DNA of 64,000 nt, from contig NW_026570284.1 in the NCBI RefSeq assembly GCF_019649055.1, positions 744,001 through 808,000 of the forward strand. The letters are read 5' to 3'. Positions 24,301-38,500 of this stretch are shown piece by piece. Every line of letters starts with the position of its first letter. Position 1 is the stretch's first letter. The DNA comes from Paramacrobiotus metropolitanus. Its lineage: Eukaryota; Tardigrada; Eutardigrada; Parachela; Macrobiotidae. The notes under the pieces were generated by a model that saw nothing but the letters and a program-made list of their open reading frames with translations, ran no database searches and was not told the origin of the DNA. The position numbers were made by a program, and so were the translations under genes.

Positions 24301-26955
24301 CTGACAAAAATGCCTAATACATTAGAGTTGGTTTAAGGTGAGGCATAAGAAGCATATACCGGCTCCGAACTAAAATGACCTATTGCTTCCGGGCAATTTC
24401 GGCCCTTTATTGTGCGGCGCATAGATGTATATACGCGCTGTCCAAAACGCTATTGTACATTTACCGGGCGACGATAAGGACGCGACGAAAAGGCAACTGT
24501 GTATATAATATGCGTACTGTATATATACGTGTGTGTGTCTGCGACTGGCCAACGAACGAAATGTACCGAAACGGCCCGTCAATGTGCGATGGCCCGCTGC
24601 GTTCAAATCCGCAGGTAGAAAAATTGTCTAGGCACCGGGATGAAATAGATAAATCGCCATTCTGTCTCCCGGGTTTATGAAAGGGATTCACTCTACGGGC
24701 CAAGGCAGACAAAACGCGACAATTTTGAACGGCAATTATTTCTATCCCAAGGATATTAGTGGCTACTGCTCGCTTAAAGGCGCCTGTCTACTCTGGGTAT
24801 ATGGCGATCAGAACCGGTATTGATGGAGTTGACGATTAAGCACTGCACGTCCCATTAAAATCGCATTTTCCACCGGCAAAATCCGACACAGTTTTACCTT
24901 TGAGCTGAGATGTTCTGTAAATGTTCAACAAAGTTCTTGCATGAGAAGAATACGATGTATGCCCATATTTACTTTCATTGCTTAAAAATTAAGTGAAGCC
25001 CCATCTCATAAAAATTATTTCACTTGTAATAAATCGATAATCAGAACTTTTAATTATGTGGTATCTACAGATAATGTTGTTCTGATTCTGTTTTATACAA
25101 ATGCGCCTATAAGTCTATATCGACGATGGTGTTGTTGAGCAGCGACCGCTGATATTTGGCGGCAAAACCTATAATTTTATGTTCACTTGGAATCTGTATA
25201 ATTTTATTATTATTATTTTTGTACTTTATTGATTTTCTTATACAAATTTTATTCATTTTTATTAGATTTGAATACCAGTAGCTAACGTACGAACGATTAA
25301 GATATTATCCCAGATACGGCATAAGGAAAAAAAATTGTAAGCGAGAAGCGAGTACAAAATGTTTATAAAAAGCGAAACATCTGTATTTACATGACAAAAT
25401 TACCAGTATTCAGAATATACTCGTATATAAGCAGATCTATGGCAAGTTTTTTTGTTTGCTGATATCAAGTAATTAAGGCACTTGACACAGTTGTAAAGAA
25501 ATTCGACTTCAGCCCACCCGAAGCGCTGCTAGGCGCCGGTGAAATCTAATAATAACAAGTTACAAACGATGCTTTACTGACTTTTTTGAAACTGCCAGTG
25601 AAACACATTTTTTAATTTAAGCCATCAGGATATTTGTATTGCAAAACTAAGGCAAACAATTGCCTCAAAATTCTTTCAGAAAACTAGAAAGAATTACGAC
25701 AACTAGAAAGACGACAAGTGTATCTGTACCAGTTCGTTATTGCCGTATTTTCTCTCTTTCTTGGACTGGCACGTATTAGCTGCTTAAGTTAAGTGGGTTT
25801 TAATGTTCATTCCACCGATCGGAAAAAGGTCATTTTTATCGAATTTCATCCGATCAGTAGCAGTACATCGCTCGGTTGATAAGAATTCCACAGTAATCAC
25901 TGTCGCTAGATATTAGCTACTTAAAACAAGAATTCCGGTTATTAAACCATCGCTAATTTCGCTGGGCAGCGACGATCAGACTCGGATTAATACCGGTGAT
26001 TCAATACGCTGGAAGCGACAATTTCTGTGCAAGAGTTATGTGCACTGTGGTAATCAATGATTTCATATGAAAACCAGCAAAATCCTCGTCCATCAAAAGT
26101 AATAATTGTTCTCCTTGGCAGATCCCTCCAGCCATATATACACGATCAGACGCCGCTGTACGACCGTCCGGCTCCTTTTACACAACGACTGCACTGCACA
26201 AACAAAATTGCCAAAAATTACTGACAAGAAGCTATATGCTGTAATTTACTGTTATTGGCTTTCGAATCAAAAAACAATTTTGCTTTTCAGTTTTATGGAC
26301 AACACCCATTTTATTCATAAATTTTACGATATAGATTCTGTAAAATTTTGTTTGTCCAATCTCTGCTTTCTCGCGAGGGCGGTCACTCTTCTATCACACT
26401 TGCAGATAGAGTTATCAGTTGCCTAAGTTTCCACGTAAATTACAGGGCAATAAAAATATAATGTGTTTGAAATGCATATTTTCTAACGAACTCTTTAACT
26501 TGCGCGATATACAAATGTGTAAAGGGATCCGTTCCTCACATAACGTGGCATTCACTACCCCATCACGATTTACCTTTGACGTGTAACAGTTGTGCATGTA
26601 CAGAGTTGCAAAATTTTGCACAGAGTTGCAAAGTTGCAATACTGCGCATTGTAACTATTTTATTTTATATTACACTACGAATACAGTTTAAAACAGGATC
26701 AGTTCGGTGTAAGCATACACCAGAACACTGTTAAAATCAAAAGAATATTCGCTAATCCGATGACAGAGACAAACGAACACTCTCAACATCGTTAACACGC
26801 AATACTACCAGTCAACAGTCTCGGGAACCGGGAAAGAAGAATCACAGTCAAAACATGGCTGGTTACGCCCAGCAAGAGCACAGAACGAAAGGAGAAATCG
26901 GAAGGGTAAAAGAATAATCAACAGATCATCGAAGAAATACACCGGACGGTTTGTT

Positions 26956-29900
26956 TTACAAAGCCACAAAGATTTTCTGCCAGTACATCCAGACAGAAAT
27001 CAGCCACCACATTCCCGTTGTCCACAGCGCCATAAACAGCGACCCGGAATGCGTTTGCGGCATGCCCCACCAAAATGGAAACATGTTGTCCAGAATTTCA
27101 CTGCCGATGTACAACACCTACAAAGCGACGAAACAATAGCAAACCAAAAACTGAATAACACACAAAGGCGGCAATTTCCGGTCTGCGTCAAAAGTTTAGT
27201 ACGTCTACATCTAAAAACTGCAGTAAAACATTCAACATACCGTAAGTATGGCAAAAATATCGCACTGAATGATGTTACAAATAAGCGCTGCATTATAAAG
27301 ATTTTGTTCATGAAACTGTAATATTTGGATACGTTAATTCCCGAAAACAATTTTACAAAACTTTTTGCGCATAAAAAAACATGTACAAGTAAATTTCCAA
27401 ATATCAAAACAACCAATCCGACCTTTTGAAAAATAATTTTAATTGGGAAGGAAAAAAACATTATTAAAAGATCTGATTGCAATCTAAACCCCAACGACTA
27501 CAAGAAATCTTGTAAACTGGAAAAACCGGTTTGTAATTACAGCGCAAATACTCAAATTGGTCAATTTCGACAAGCGCAAAAGCATGATTCTTACAATGGA
27601 GTTGACGGAGGGATAATGGAAGGGCGTACCACTCCAGACGTTCTGCACATCAATCACGTAGTAGAGCAGCGCCAACAGGATCATACCGAAAGAGGCCGTG
27701 GTGAGGATGAAGGACAGCGACCAGAGATTCTTGTTCACCGGTATCCAGCCGTCGTTCTGCGAGAAGCCGCACAGACCACCGGCAATCAGGCCCAACACGA
27801 TGCCCCACACCACTAGACGGATCAACTTCTCCTTGTGATCGTCATATAGATATAAAATTCGTCCGGCCTGTTGAAAACAAACATGTGCACCGAATATTAA
27901 AGCTGTGTAATAAATCATTGACGAAAATCTTAAAATCTGTTCCCTTATCATATTTCAGGAGTGGTTGATAACTACAGTACATTCGAAATGCCTTTTGTAA
28001 CAATCAGCGTAAATTGCGAAAATAATTGCGAACCAATTGACTTCAATTAGCAAAACCATTTGCACCGATGTGGGTAGCAAAAAACTCACCTGAACGCCAA
28101 GAAACACAAGAAAAGTACTGTTGAGGTATCCCAGGATTCCTTCCGGATCAAAAGCGATACACTGGTAGACAGCCCGGCAGGTTGGCCACTGGTAAATGTG
28201 GTTTTCCCCCAGAATGTACCTATCGATATATCCCGCTGCTCCACCGGTACAATTTTCATACGCCCGGTTGTGATGCAGTCCACCTGGACCCATGTAGCCT
28301 CTGATAAACAAAAACATCTTCAAATTACCTTTAAATTCAGTTCCAAAATACTAACTTGAACTGCTGTAATCAAAAGAGGACAGTTACGTACATGTACGAG
28401 GTATATCTTCGATCAACCGATGATAAAGCTGCTAAAATTTAATTATTACTGTATAAAATTTTCATTTCTGAAGTAGGACAAAAAAGTTAAATTTTAACCA
28501 TTTAAATGTGCTACAATTATAACCGCTGAACAATGCAGGTCGAACTCCCTTTAGCCGCAACACTACGACACATCTTGCATGCATAGCTTTTATATCATCT
28601 CTAAATATGCCCGCATTGCACGTTAATTTTGGCGCCGGTTCAAATGATAAATCACGCGATGCATGAGCATGCCTATTTCTTAATTACCGTGGACAACCAG
28701 GAACTGGGAGAAGGAAGGTAAACAGCAGCTGACCAAGAGGAAACAGCATGCTGAACAACGCCGTCGGCCAGAACGGTACGATATCGCGCAAGAAACGCCA
28801 TCGCGTAACCGTCTGCGCGGTTTCCATTCGCTGCACGAAAATTAGTTCACATGCGGCCACGAAGAAATAAGAAATACTGAATCGCCCCAATACAGATAAC
28901 AGTCGCAGCTCCCAAACGGATTCTGAAAACACAACCAATTAAGGGGCAAAAAAAACACGCGGAAATGGCGAATGTTCCGTAATCAAAAGAATGAAAATGA
29001 ACATGCAGCATCAAAATGTGTAAACTTTTACCCTGAAAACATTTTACTCGTATAACTGGACATTAAACTATAAACAAATCCAAAATTATTTTATGCTGGA
29101 ATAAACTTAAAAGTAAAATATTTATACACGTGGAAATTATGGCATAATATAAATTCGCGAAACTTTAACGAATCCAGGTAATACTCACTATATCCGATAG
29201 AATTAATCATCAATCCAAACAGGAACAGCAAACACGTCCGGCGTATAATATTCCACCACAACGTTCTCATTTGGGCGGTTTTGCGGGCCGCTGATCGCAT
29301 GGATATATTAATGGCCACGCCCATAATGAACAAGAACCAAGGAAAAACTAAATCCGCCAAATTCAGCCCGTTCCACATGGAATGATTTAAAAACCAGTAG
29401 CCGCCCGCGCCGCAATTAACGAAGATCATCAGCAGAATCGTTAAACCCCGGAAACAGTCCAGCGATCGCAAACGCCGACTGGGCGGCGGAGCGGTCAGTG
29501 TGGCGTTGCTGCCATCGCTGGATGTGGAGGAGGAACGCTCGGAACTCTAACAGAAGAAAAATGAATTATTCCTGCAAATCTGCTTGAAAATTTTTATTAA
29601 TTTTTCAGTACTGCATTTCTGCGTTATTTATACGACTCGTAACCATTTTAAAAATTGCTCACAGTCGTTATTTTTGCAGGAGAAAATTCACAATTAAAGA
29701 AAGAATCGTTGCATGTTAATACTGTATACTTTATTACAAGCGTTTCTCAGATGACAAAGCGAAGACAACCCTTTACACTACGCTATCATTCCCGCAAATT
29801 AAAGTATCCCAAAATAACCAGCTGGTCGGACGACTGAGAATTCTCAGTACTTAATAATTTAATAATACAGACGTGTCTTCATCATAAGGTTGTCAACGTT

Positions 29901-31025
29901 ACATTTATTTATTCAATTTACGGAGGTCGTGAAAATTTCGCAACAGCTGTAAACAAACATTTAACTCTGAATATTGCATAAAAACTTCAAATTATTCACA
30001 TTGTACAGTAGTAAACCAACAACTTCAAATTATCAAAACGGGAAATTACAATGCCGCTCGATGGTGCAAAAATTTGTAGTAAAATGAAAAAAATCAAGAA
30101 AAACTTTCAAAAAACTGGAAAAATCAATGAACGCTTTCTCACCGAAACGAATGCAAAACGATGCTCGGACGGTAGGGATGAGCGGAATCTCCTCAGCAGG
30201 CGCTCTCCAACGTTATAAATAATTATTCCTCCCAATATTAACCCCAGAAGAACGTACAACGCTGTAAAATGAAAACCCACAAGACTGGCGAAATTTTCTC
30301 GAATTGTTGATGATAATAAAAGATAAAAGTCAATACTCACGCGTATACGCGCTGTGACTGTTCTCCTCTTCCACAACCGAACAGTTCGTTGCATTTAAGG
30401 GTCCCGTGGACACTGTCAGATGGTATCTTCCATATTCCCACAGCCGCCGCTCAAATCTTAAAAAGTAGAAAATTAAAAAAAATTAATTTAGAAATCACAG
30501 GAATTTATAATTTATTTTTCGATTTTTATTTATTTTTATTAATATTTTGATCGATTTTTTTAATTTTTGATTTATCGCACCTGCACAGATCTTGGATGCC
30601 GTTGGTCACGGCAAACTTCCAGCGATACTGTGTACCAACAAGGACCGAAGATTCCTTTCCAGGAGCCGCAGATGCAAGTGCGACCAATGGACACTTTAAA
30701 AAACAAGAAAATATTTTATCGGAATTTTCGCCCTGATGATTATGGCGATCCAAAAATGAAAATGTTCCCCACGTTCCCATACCTCCTCGCATTCCTCAAC
30801 CTGTCCCGTTAAAGTTACGGGAATTTTCAAGGAATTAACGATAAAAAACGACGCAGTATCCATGGCGGTGGTGTCGGGATAGCGGACGGCACCGTGGATA
30901 ACACCGTACTTCTTCGCTGTGATCAACTGCTGCGGTTCCGTGAATAATTTGGCAATACCAGCTGTACAGCATACAGCCACCAGGCCCACCACACTTGATA
31001 ACAGATTAAAATGCTGGGTCCGCAT
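26956..31025 (-). CDS. HGSNAT: Heparan-alpha-glucosaminide N-acetyltransferase
   Basis: Nine exons: 30783-31025, 30581-30693, 30341-30456, 30143-30261, 29189-29546, 28688-28922, 28090-28300, 27595-27867, 26956-27117. Phases agree; 609 aa. Residues 1-25 form a signal-peptide-like or first membrane segment, then a luminal domain, then many membrane helices. Family landmarks are RSLDCFRGLTILLMIFVN, FLNHSMWNGLNLADLVFPWF, LLPVPGCPRGYMGPGG, NCTGGAAGYIDR, FDPEGILG, VNKNLWSLSF and FHYPSVNSI. The active-site histidine expected in the luminal loop is present (His252, in NHSMWNG). The enzyme moves the acetyl group of cytosolic acetyl-CoA across the lysosomal membrane onto terminal glucosamine of heparan sulfate. 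It is transcribed in the same direction as MASK, 1.5 kb downstream of it. Confidence 0.95.
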
Positions 31026-32567
31026 TCAAAATATACACCACATGGATGCCAAAGTTCCTAATGAAAGAGGCAAAGTGAGATAAAAACCCTGGGCTAGAAA
31101 ACGTGATGCAAGAATCAAGTTCCAATTCGTACAAGCAGGAACAAAAGATGCAGAGCATAACAACACACCCGTGCCATCGAGTGACGTAAGCCACATAGTG
31201 TCACAACATCGTAGCGTAAAGGCAGAAATCTAAACGATATTATGAGCTTACGCACCATGCAATAATAACACAAAGAACTTGCCTTGTGCAGTTGTGTTGA
31301 TAAAATTAATGATAAATCATATTTGCTATTTTCAAAGGTTTTAAAATATAACATGATAATTGTTACAGAATACAGAAATGTTTTTATGCAGCTTTTAATT
31401 GCCGTTGTTCTGTGAAATTTTGTTAAGCCGCACGTTCCAAACTTCCAAGCTTGTCTGTTTTCTGACACTGTTTATTCAGAAACTGCTTAATTTGTTTAAA
31501 AGTACACCTAAAATTAACATTAAGCTGAGAAAATAAATCTTGGCTTTTTATTAGCGCTCAACGTTATCACTCAGATAGCGATTGTTAGTAAAAATCTGTG
31601 ATATATGAATAATGCAAGCCTTTCTTTTTATGATAAACCACATTAGGGTAGGATAGGATTATGTTATCAAGATAACCCATACCACCGGTTACAGAAACCT
31701 AATTATTTGAAGCGAGTACATGATTTCAGCAGCATTCGAATGTCAGTAAAGTTGCAAACTGACTTGCACGGTTGTAGACCGATTTGGTTAATTCCGTTGC
31801 GCTGACGGTTGTTTAAATTCATAATTAATCAAACTGACCCCACCGTACAAGGAGTAACTTTATTAAAATACCAAATACAATGTATATAATTAAGAAATAC
31901 AACCGTGCTACGATAGACAAGAATATTATCTGCAAATAATATTTCATCAAACAGGTATCTTGAAACTCTACCAAAGCACATCGAGTCAAGCATCAACCAA
32001 AAACGACAATTTCAATCAAAAAAAGAAGTCGGACAACTTCGTTCACTGCCACCGCACTGCTTAAAGGTAGAAGAATATGCGCATTCGAAAATGATATCGC
32101 AAAAAATCCAGAGAGAGAAAAACCGCCGCACCAATGCCGAAGAAAATGCTGCTTACAAATCGGGTAGTTTTCACGGTTTTGGTCGTATACCAGCAGTAAA
32201 CAACTTTCATCCATTTTTGTTTTATGACACACTTATATGGGCCGCACTGCAGGACAACGTTGTTTGTAAAGACGGGGATGATTTTGAAAAAAAAAATTAC
32301 GACGGGAACGGACACATCAGCGGGCGCACAATTAGCTGACATATTAAAGATATTAGGCTGGATGGAAAAAAATGTAACGCCAACGCCTACTTGTGAAAAG
32401 TGTTTTGAAAAAATTGCTTCAAGTCTTCGAATGTCAAGCTTTCATACAAACGATGTTAGTCTCCATTACATTACGCAAAAATTCAGGCAATAAGACGTTC
32501 AAAGGAAAAACTTGCGGTGAAAATTCAGTCAAAATCATGCAAAGTAGTGTCTACAATTTCCGGGATT
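31026..32567. other. Spacer between HGSNAT start and MASK stop
   Basis: 1.5 kb holding the HGSNAT promoter and the MASK 3' UTR. Short frames on both strands have no recognisable content. No RNA gene or repeat seen. Confidence 0.55.
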
Positions 32568-35500
32568 TCACATCGGCTGACGATCTCTTCCGGAATACTG
32601 TGGAGATGTTTTCAAATTAGCCGGAGTGTCCATAGCCGCGCCACCGGAACGGATGTTCGATCGGTTAGACATTTGAAACTGCAATAACAGGAGAACATTA
32701 CTGCGATTTTGTGGGTGAAATATACTCAATCCTAGCAATAGCTTTTCGCTGGAGAACCTGGGTTTCACCATATCTGTTACATGAACAGATTAATCACTCT
32801 ATGACACAAAAAGATCAGTCTGACCGTTACAACCGACCAAACTAAACATCTTTCCGCATCAAAAAATTGTGAAACCGACTAACAGCAGCTGCAAAAACTG
32901 CAGTTATTGTCAAAAGTTAATCATACCTGCAATGGCTCCATGTTATGCATCATATTATCGTTCATCATATTGGAACCATAGGAAAAGAATCCAGTGTTTC
33001 CATTCCATCCGTACGAATTATTACCAACGACGACAGGAGGTACGTCGTTATGGTATTTGTTCGCCAACAGGCGTGATCCATGGTGTTGTAAAGGTACATT
33101 TGGTCCCTGTAATTACAGCACACATCATTATTTTCGAATACTTTAAAACTGTAAAATAATTTTGAAATTTTTTCCGAATTTTCATAAATTTTAAAGCTAC
33201 TTTTGCAGTTTGTCGGAAGCCAGACTGAGAAAAATCTAGTAAAAACTTCCATATTAATTCACAACTGCCTCAGATTTTCAACCAGCACTTGCTTTGAACG
33301 TGAGTGATAAGAAATTCAAATTTTCTCATTTAACAAACTATTACATTATTAGATGAAACAGGAGATTAAATTACCTTATAATACGTATTACATGAAACTG
33401 CACACAAAACACTTACAGCATCCCCAAATCCAAGATCTGGCGCATCCATCATACCATTTCCCGCGAAGGGCATGCGTCGATACGGATCCATGTTGAACAT
33501 GGCGTGCTGACTTCCGTGCTCCAATTCCGCCAGTGTGGCCGCCAATCCCAGCAGCTTCTCATCCACCACCTCCTTGGGATAGTCCTCCATACCGCCACCA
33601 AATCCATTCTGCATCCACATCCCGTTGTCATTGTCCATATCGCCCAGATGGGGCATCGGGCGGAAGGCGGCTGAGGGATCACCGTTCGGGAACGCAATAC
33701 CGGGAAACGCGTTGAAATTATCCACACCTCCGCCGCCGCCGGCGGGATACCCGGTCGGGCTGATGAAGCCATTCATTCCACCATATCGACTGGCGTCTCC
33801 GTTATTCAGGACACCGCGGTTAACACGGGGTTCCGGTGGTAAAGAGGAGGGGCGCGTCGAAGGGAAGGGTTGGTAAGTGGAGGTCATAATGTCCGCTGAT
33901 AGATGATTGGAGTTCGGCCGGCCATCGCCTTGGAAGCTGGCGGCCGCGGCGTTGGCGTCAAAAGCCGCACGAAGGATTCGCGATTCTTTGGGAATCTGGT
34001 ATGTCTGAGCAGCAGCTTCCGGCTGAACCGGGACATTTGCCGGCGAATCCTAAATCATGTCATTATCACATTAATATAACTTTATTTCAAATTAATTCAA
34101 ATCAAATTAACGTACTTAATGAAATGCAAAACTCGAAAACCATAAAGTAAAAAACTGATTACGATATATAATTCCAGCCCAAAACTTAGCGGAACCTACC
34201 TTGGCAAAGAAGTCGACATCCACATTCCAATTATGACGTTCCGACACCAAATCCTTATACAAGGTACCAAACAAACCATGGCCTTCCTGTGGTTTAGGAG
34301 GCTGGGTGGGAGACGTCTTCGTCGGTTCCGTCGGCGGAGCGGGCGTGGCAACTGGCCGCGATGATGACGTCGAGCTTTGACTACCGCCATCCGACTGCGA
34401 CGCCGCGCGAGCCATCACGGTGGTCACCGTCCGATCCGTCTGGCTGGGAGAGGTCAACGTCGGTGCCCAGGAGCTGGTCGGCACCATCCCGCTGATGCTG
34501 GACGACGGGCTGCCCCGGTTCGACGTGGAGGCCGCCGAGTTGGCAGCGCTCAGCGCCGGGCTGATGACTTCCCGGTCGACGGTGGCAGAGACGGCCCGCT
34601 GTCCTCCGGATTCCTGACTGCTGGACTCCTTACTGGATGTCGAATGGACCGAGGAGCGCTTCTGATTATTAGCCAGGACACTGGAGTAGTTTTCCACCGG
34701 TGGCGGTGGCACGGGCGCCGCGGCCGGGGTCGCCGGCGTCGGTGCCGGAGGCGTACGGTGATGAATCTGGCTGTTGGTGAAGACCTGAGTGGACATGGTG
34801 GTGGATGCGCCATGATGATGACCGGCTTGTTGTTTGTGGCGGCGATCGGATTCCGCGTTGGCCGGGGGATGATGCTGCTGTGGGGGCGGTGGAGGGGGCT
34901 GCTGTTTCCCAACAATATTGGGCCCGGTTGGGACGGCGGCCGGCTGCATGTCGTTGCGCATCTGGTGCGTCAAGGCCGCGGAATCCCGCTTACTCTCGCT
35001 CAGCAGCTCATCCAAATCGCGATCCGGATGTGTGGAGAGGGTCTGGATGATGTAGCAGGCTTCCGCCACGGCTTCACTGGTGCCCTTCACCGTGATCAGG
35101 CGTTCATTGATACCGGGTTTGTTCTTCTCGATTTCAATGTGCGCTTGGGTGGACGCCCGGATGGCGTTGATGTTGTTGCCGCCTTTGCCGATAATGCGGG
35201 CAATGGCGGATGTCGGCACTTTGAAACGTTTGGAACGGCCCACCACTTCCTTCCATCCTTCCTGCTTCAGGGCGATCGTGGCATTGGCCGGGGCGCGTCG
35301 CAGCTCGATTTTTCGGTCTGGGGTCCATGGAAAGCCCCGGAAACCTAATTTAAAAAGGAACAATTAAAACAGAAATAAATAAATAATTAACTACATCTAC
35401 TCTTCATGATTATTATAATATTAACTGATACATTATATTAATTAATAAGTAAATACTGTTATTAACAAATAATTACCTTCTGTGATTTGGAACGCTGTTG

Positions 35501-38500
35501 CACCCATTCATCAGCGCTAACATCCACTCCTCGATCGCCAGCCCGGGCATCGTTTTCATCAGCACCACCGTCATCCGATTCCGCCGGTGGTTCCGGTACA
35601 TGCGTGGCTGGTGCCGTTGCTGGTCGCTTTCCGGTAACCGTTTCAGTCTTCATCATCGTCGACTCCTTGACCGGCGCGGAAATCACGGCCTTCCCTTTCT
35701 GCAGCGTTTTCACGTTCTTCTCAGTGTCCTGGAGGTTGATCTGTTTGATTAAGTTGGAGGCTGCAACAGCCAATTCCGGTATGCTGGCCTTGCGCGGAGC
35801 GGGCGCAATGGGAGACGGCTCGGGGATGGCGTTGGCCGCATCCGGGGCGGAGGTGGTTTTGGCTTTCTTGGCACGCTTCTTCTTACGTTTCTTCGCCTTA
35901 GCATCGTCATCGTCGCCGTCGTCAGGCTCTTCTTCAAAAGCTTTCCCATTCACCGCACTGTGAACGAGGGGAAGTGTTTCCGGTCGCATAACGCTCCCAC
36001 TGCGTGAGTGCGCCGCGCTGGGGGATTTGGAATTCGGCTCAGAATCGTTGGTACGTGCGTTGGATGTGCCCGTAATGGAGGAATCGTCACTACACAAACA
36101 GATCGCCAATTTAAACCACTGAATGTTGCAATCATAAAAGAATTAAGAAATATGACGAAGTGTTTCCTTCACACTTACTTGATACTTCACTTCCAGTATT
36201 ATAATTTTTTTCTAGCTTTGTTTCCATTTAATAGTAGCATAATTTATAATTTGCGTATTTTATTTACATTCACCATCCGTTAGTATAATAGATAACATAA
36301 TAGTTATCTTTGTTCATCTGCAATCCATTTTTGAATATCTGTAAATAGTTATTAATCGACTTTTCTATTAAACAGTGTTATACTCACTCGTCATTCTTGC
36401 CGGTCTTTTTCTTCTGCTTTTTCTTATCCCGCTTCTTAGCACGCTGACCTTCCTTGGTTTTCTGCTGTAAGTCCAGCTCTTCCAGTAGACTGCGCGCCTT
36501 AGCATCGGCTTCAGCTTCCTTCTTATGCTTGGCATCCAGGATGGCTTTCTTGCAGCGTTCGAAGACTGCCGACAGGTAGTTATTGTTTCCCGTCAATTTG
36601 ATATCCTTGCAGTAGCGCGTCATTTCCTCTTCCGAGGGGTAGCAGCGGATGTGATCGACTAGAATCTTCACAATGTTCTCGTGGCCGCGCTTAAAGGCCG
36701 TCAAAATGCAGCTCATTTGACGATTATCACGGGCATCCACATCGGCTTTACCGCTGGCAACTAATGCGCGCACACAATCCAGATGTCCATTTTGGCACGC
36801 TAACCATAGGGGACTGCAGCCTTTCTTATTACGGACATTAATGGCGGCATCGCTACAAATACAATCAAGATTTACTATAGTTAGAATCAGAAGTACTGTA
36901 CCTTATTACGCTGGTATTTCGGACATTGAAATGTAGGCAATATCGACAAGTAAGTGTTAGACCAAGAATCAAAATCTAGAAATTCAGAATGGATCATTCA
37001 AGAATTCGAAGAAATTAATCCAATTCTGCGTTACAAATTTGCTTACAACAACAATATTCTATTCAAAATCATTATTTTAATATTCAATTAATAATTAATT
37101 TTATCGATTGCCTTGAAGGTTAGATGAACTTACTTATCAATGAGAAGTTGCACGAATTTGGCATGGCCTTTCTCAGCGGCAATGGTTAAGGGGGTATCTT
37201 TCGTGCTGGGCACAGGAGCACAGTTGACTTCCGCTCCGTTTTCCACCAGGATTTTGCCGATCTCGAAGAAGCCGCCGTTGGCCGCCTCCATCAGGGCATT
37301 TAACCCATTCTGCAATCATCGAAGATAATCTCCCATTAGAGCGTTTTTTTTCAGTTACAAGAAAAAAACGCGGACAAACGCTGACCGACCTTTGATCGCC
37401 ATTCGAGATTAGCGCCTTTCTCCACGAGCACCCTAACACACTCTGTTCTCCCTTGGAAGCAGGCGAGGGTCAGGGCGGTGTTGCGGTTAGTCTCGATGCA
37501 TTGATTCACATCGGCACTGTTCTCGATGAGGAGCTTGACAATGGTCGTATGGCCATTCATCGCCGCCAGCATCAGCGGGGCAATACCGAGTTTGGTGCCA
37601 CTACACAAGATAAATACTCAATCAAACAAAAATCAGAATTACGCAGATACATATTCATACGGTTTATTAACTCCGAATTACAGCAATTTACCTGCCGTAA
37701 ATATCGAATTAAATAGAATACTTAACAAAATTATTGATATTAAAAATATTAAATAAATTTGTAATAGCGATATAATAAATAATAATAAAATAAAGTAGAT
37801 ACAAAGTGAGCGAAAAAAAACCCAAAAAAACATGTCAAGATTTCTTTGATTTTTTTGCAGCGAAGTAGTCCAATAAAATTTGGGTCATTAATATTAATTA
37901 TGCGGCAGTTTTTCCACCGCTATGTACGGGAACATGAGTTTAACGAAGCCCCCCACTACCCCTGCTGCTTGGGGCTGCCAGGGGGAACACTATTATAAAC
38001 GTTCTCCAGCATTTTGAGGCCCTTAAACCCCTGCTAACCACCTGGAATCTCCATACAGATTATCACCAGGATATTCCATGGACGCGGCCGCCGCGGCCCT
38101 CGCCTCAGCCATAAACCGTTCAATATCATATTGCGAACCAATATTCCCAATCAGATCAACCAGCCGTTTCTCCTTTCAATATTCCCCCACAGATTCCCCG
38201 ACCACAATGACATGAGCGACTCCATGGTCTGCGTACTAGACTCCACTTTGGCCATGACATTATCTAGCCGCGCTGCACAATCACTACGAACCCGGGCATC
38301 TAGGGCGCCCGCAGGGGCTTCATCATCACGGGCCATCTTCTGGCATTCGGAGCAATTGGTACAGGTATTCGGGCTGCCAGTACTACCATTGATACTGGCA
38401 GCCGCTGCCGTCGCCGCCGCGGCACGACTTTGAGCGATGGTGTCTTGAGCATGCTGACGCATATCCAGCATCAGCTTCTCATAGTGGAGGAAGAACTTTT

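Larger units (their letters stand above)
20603..26955. other. 6.3-kb stretch without a supported gene
   Basis: It starts with the HADH 3' UTR and ends at the HGSNAT stop. I found no reading frame with recognisable domains or linked splice sites; the longest frames (for example 24375-24680, 26106-26426, 23602-23823) are short and have no conserved motif. It contains an ATT microsatellite (20984-21038), a TA-rich palindrome (21333-21376) and long AT-rich runs. The less AT-rich patch at about 23600-24700 is the part most likely to hold something unrecognised, such as a noncoding RNA or a distal 5' exon. Confidence 0.5.

Noticed and set aside
24595-24620. Possible tRNA T-arm (GTTCAAATCC)
   Set aside because: No matching D-arm, anticodon stem or acceptor pairing within tRNA distance on either strand.
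27000-27494. 164-codon minus-strand frame with hydrophobic runs
   Set aside because: It overlaps the last HGSNAT exon in a different frame and continues through its intron; the family-matching frame is the HGSNAT one.
34377-35348. 323-codon open frame on the plus strand
   Set aside because: It is the complement of the MASK KH exon. GC-rich coding sequence leaves the opposite strand open; the translation is Arg/Gly-rich and has no domain, while the minus strand shows a clear KH domain.
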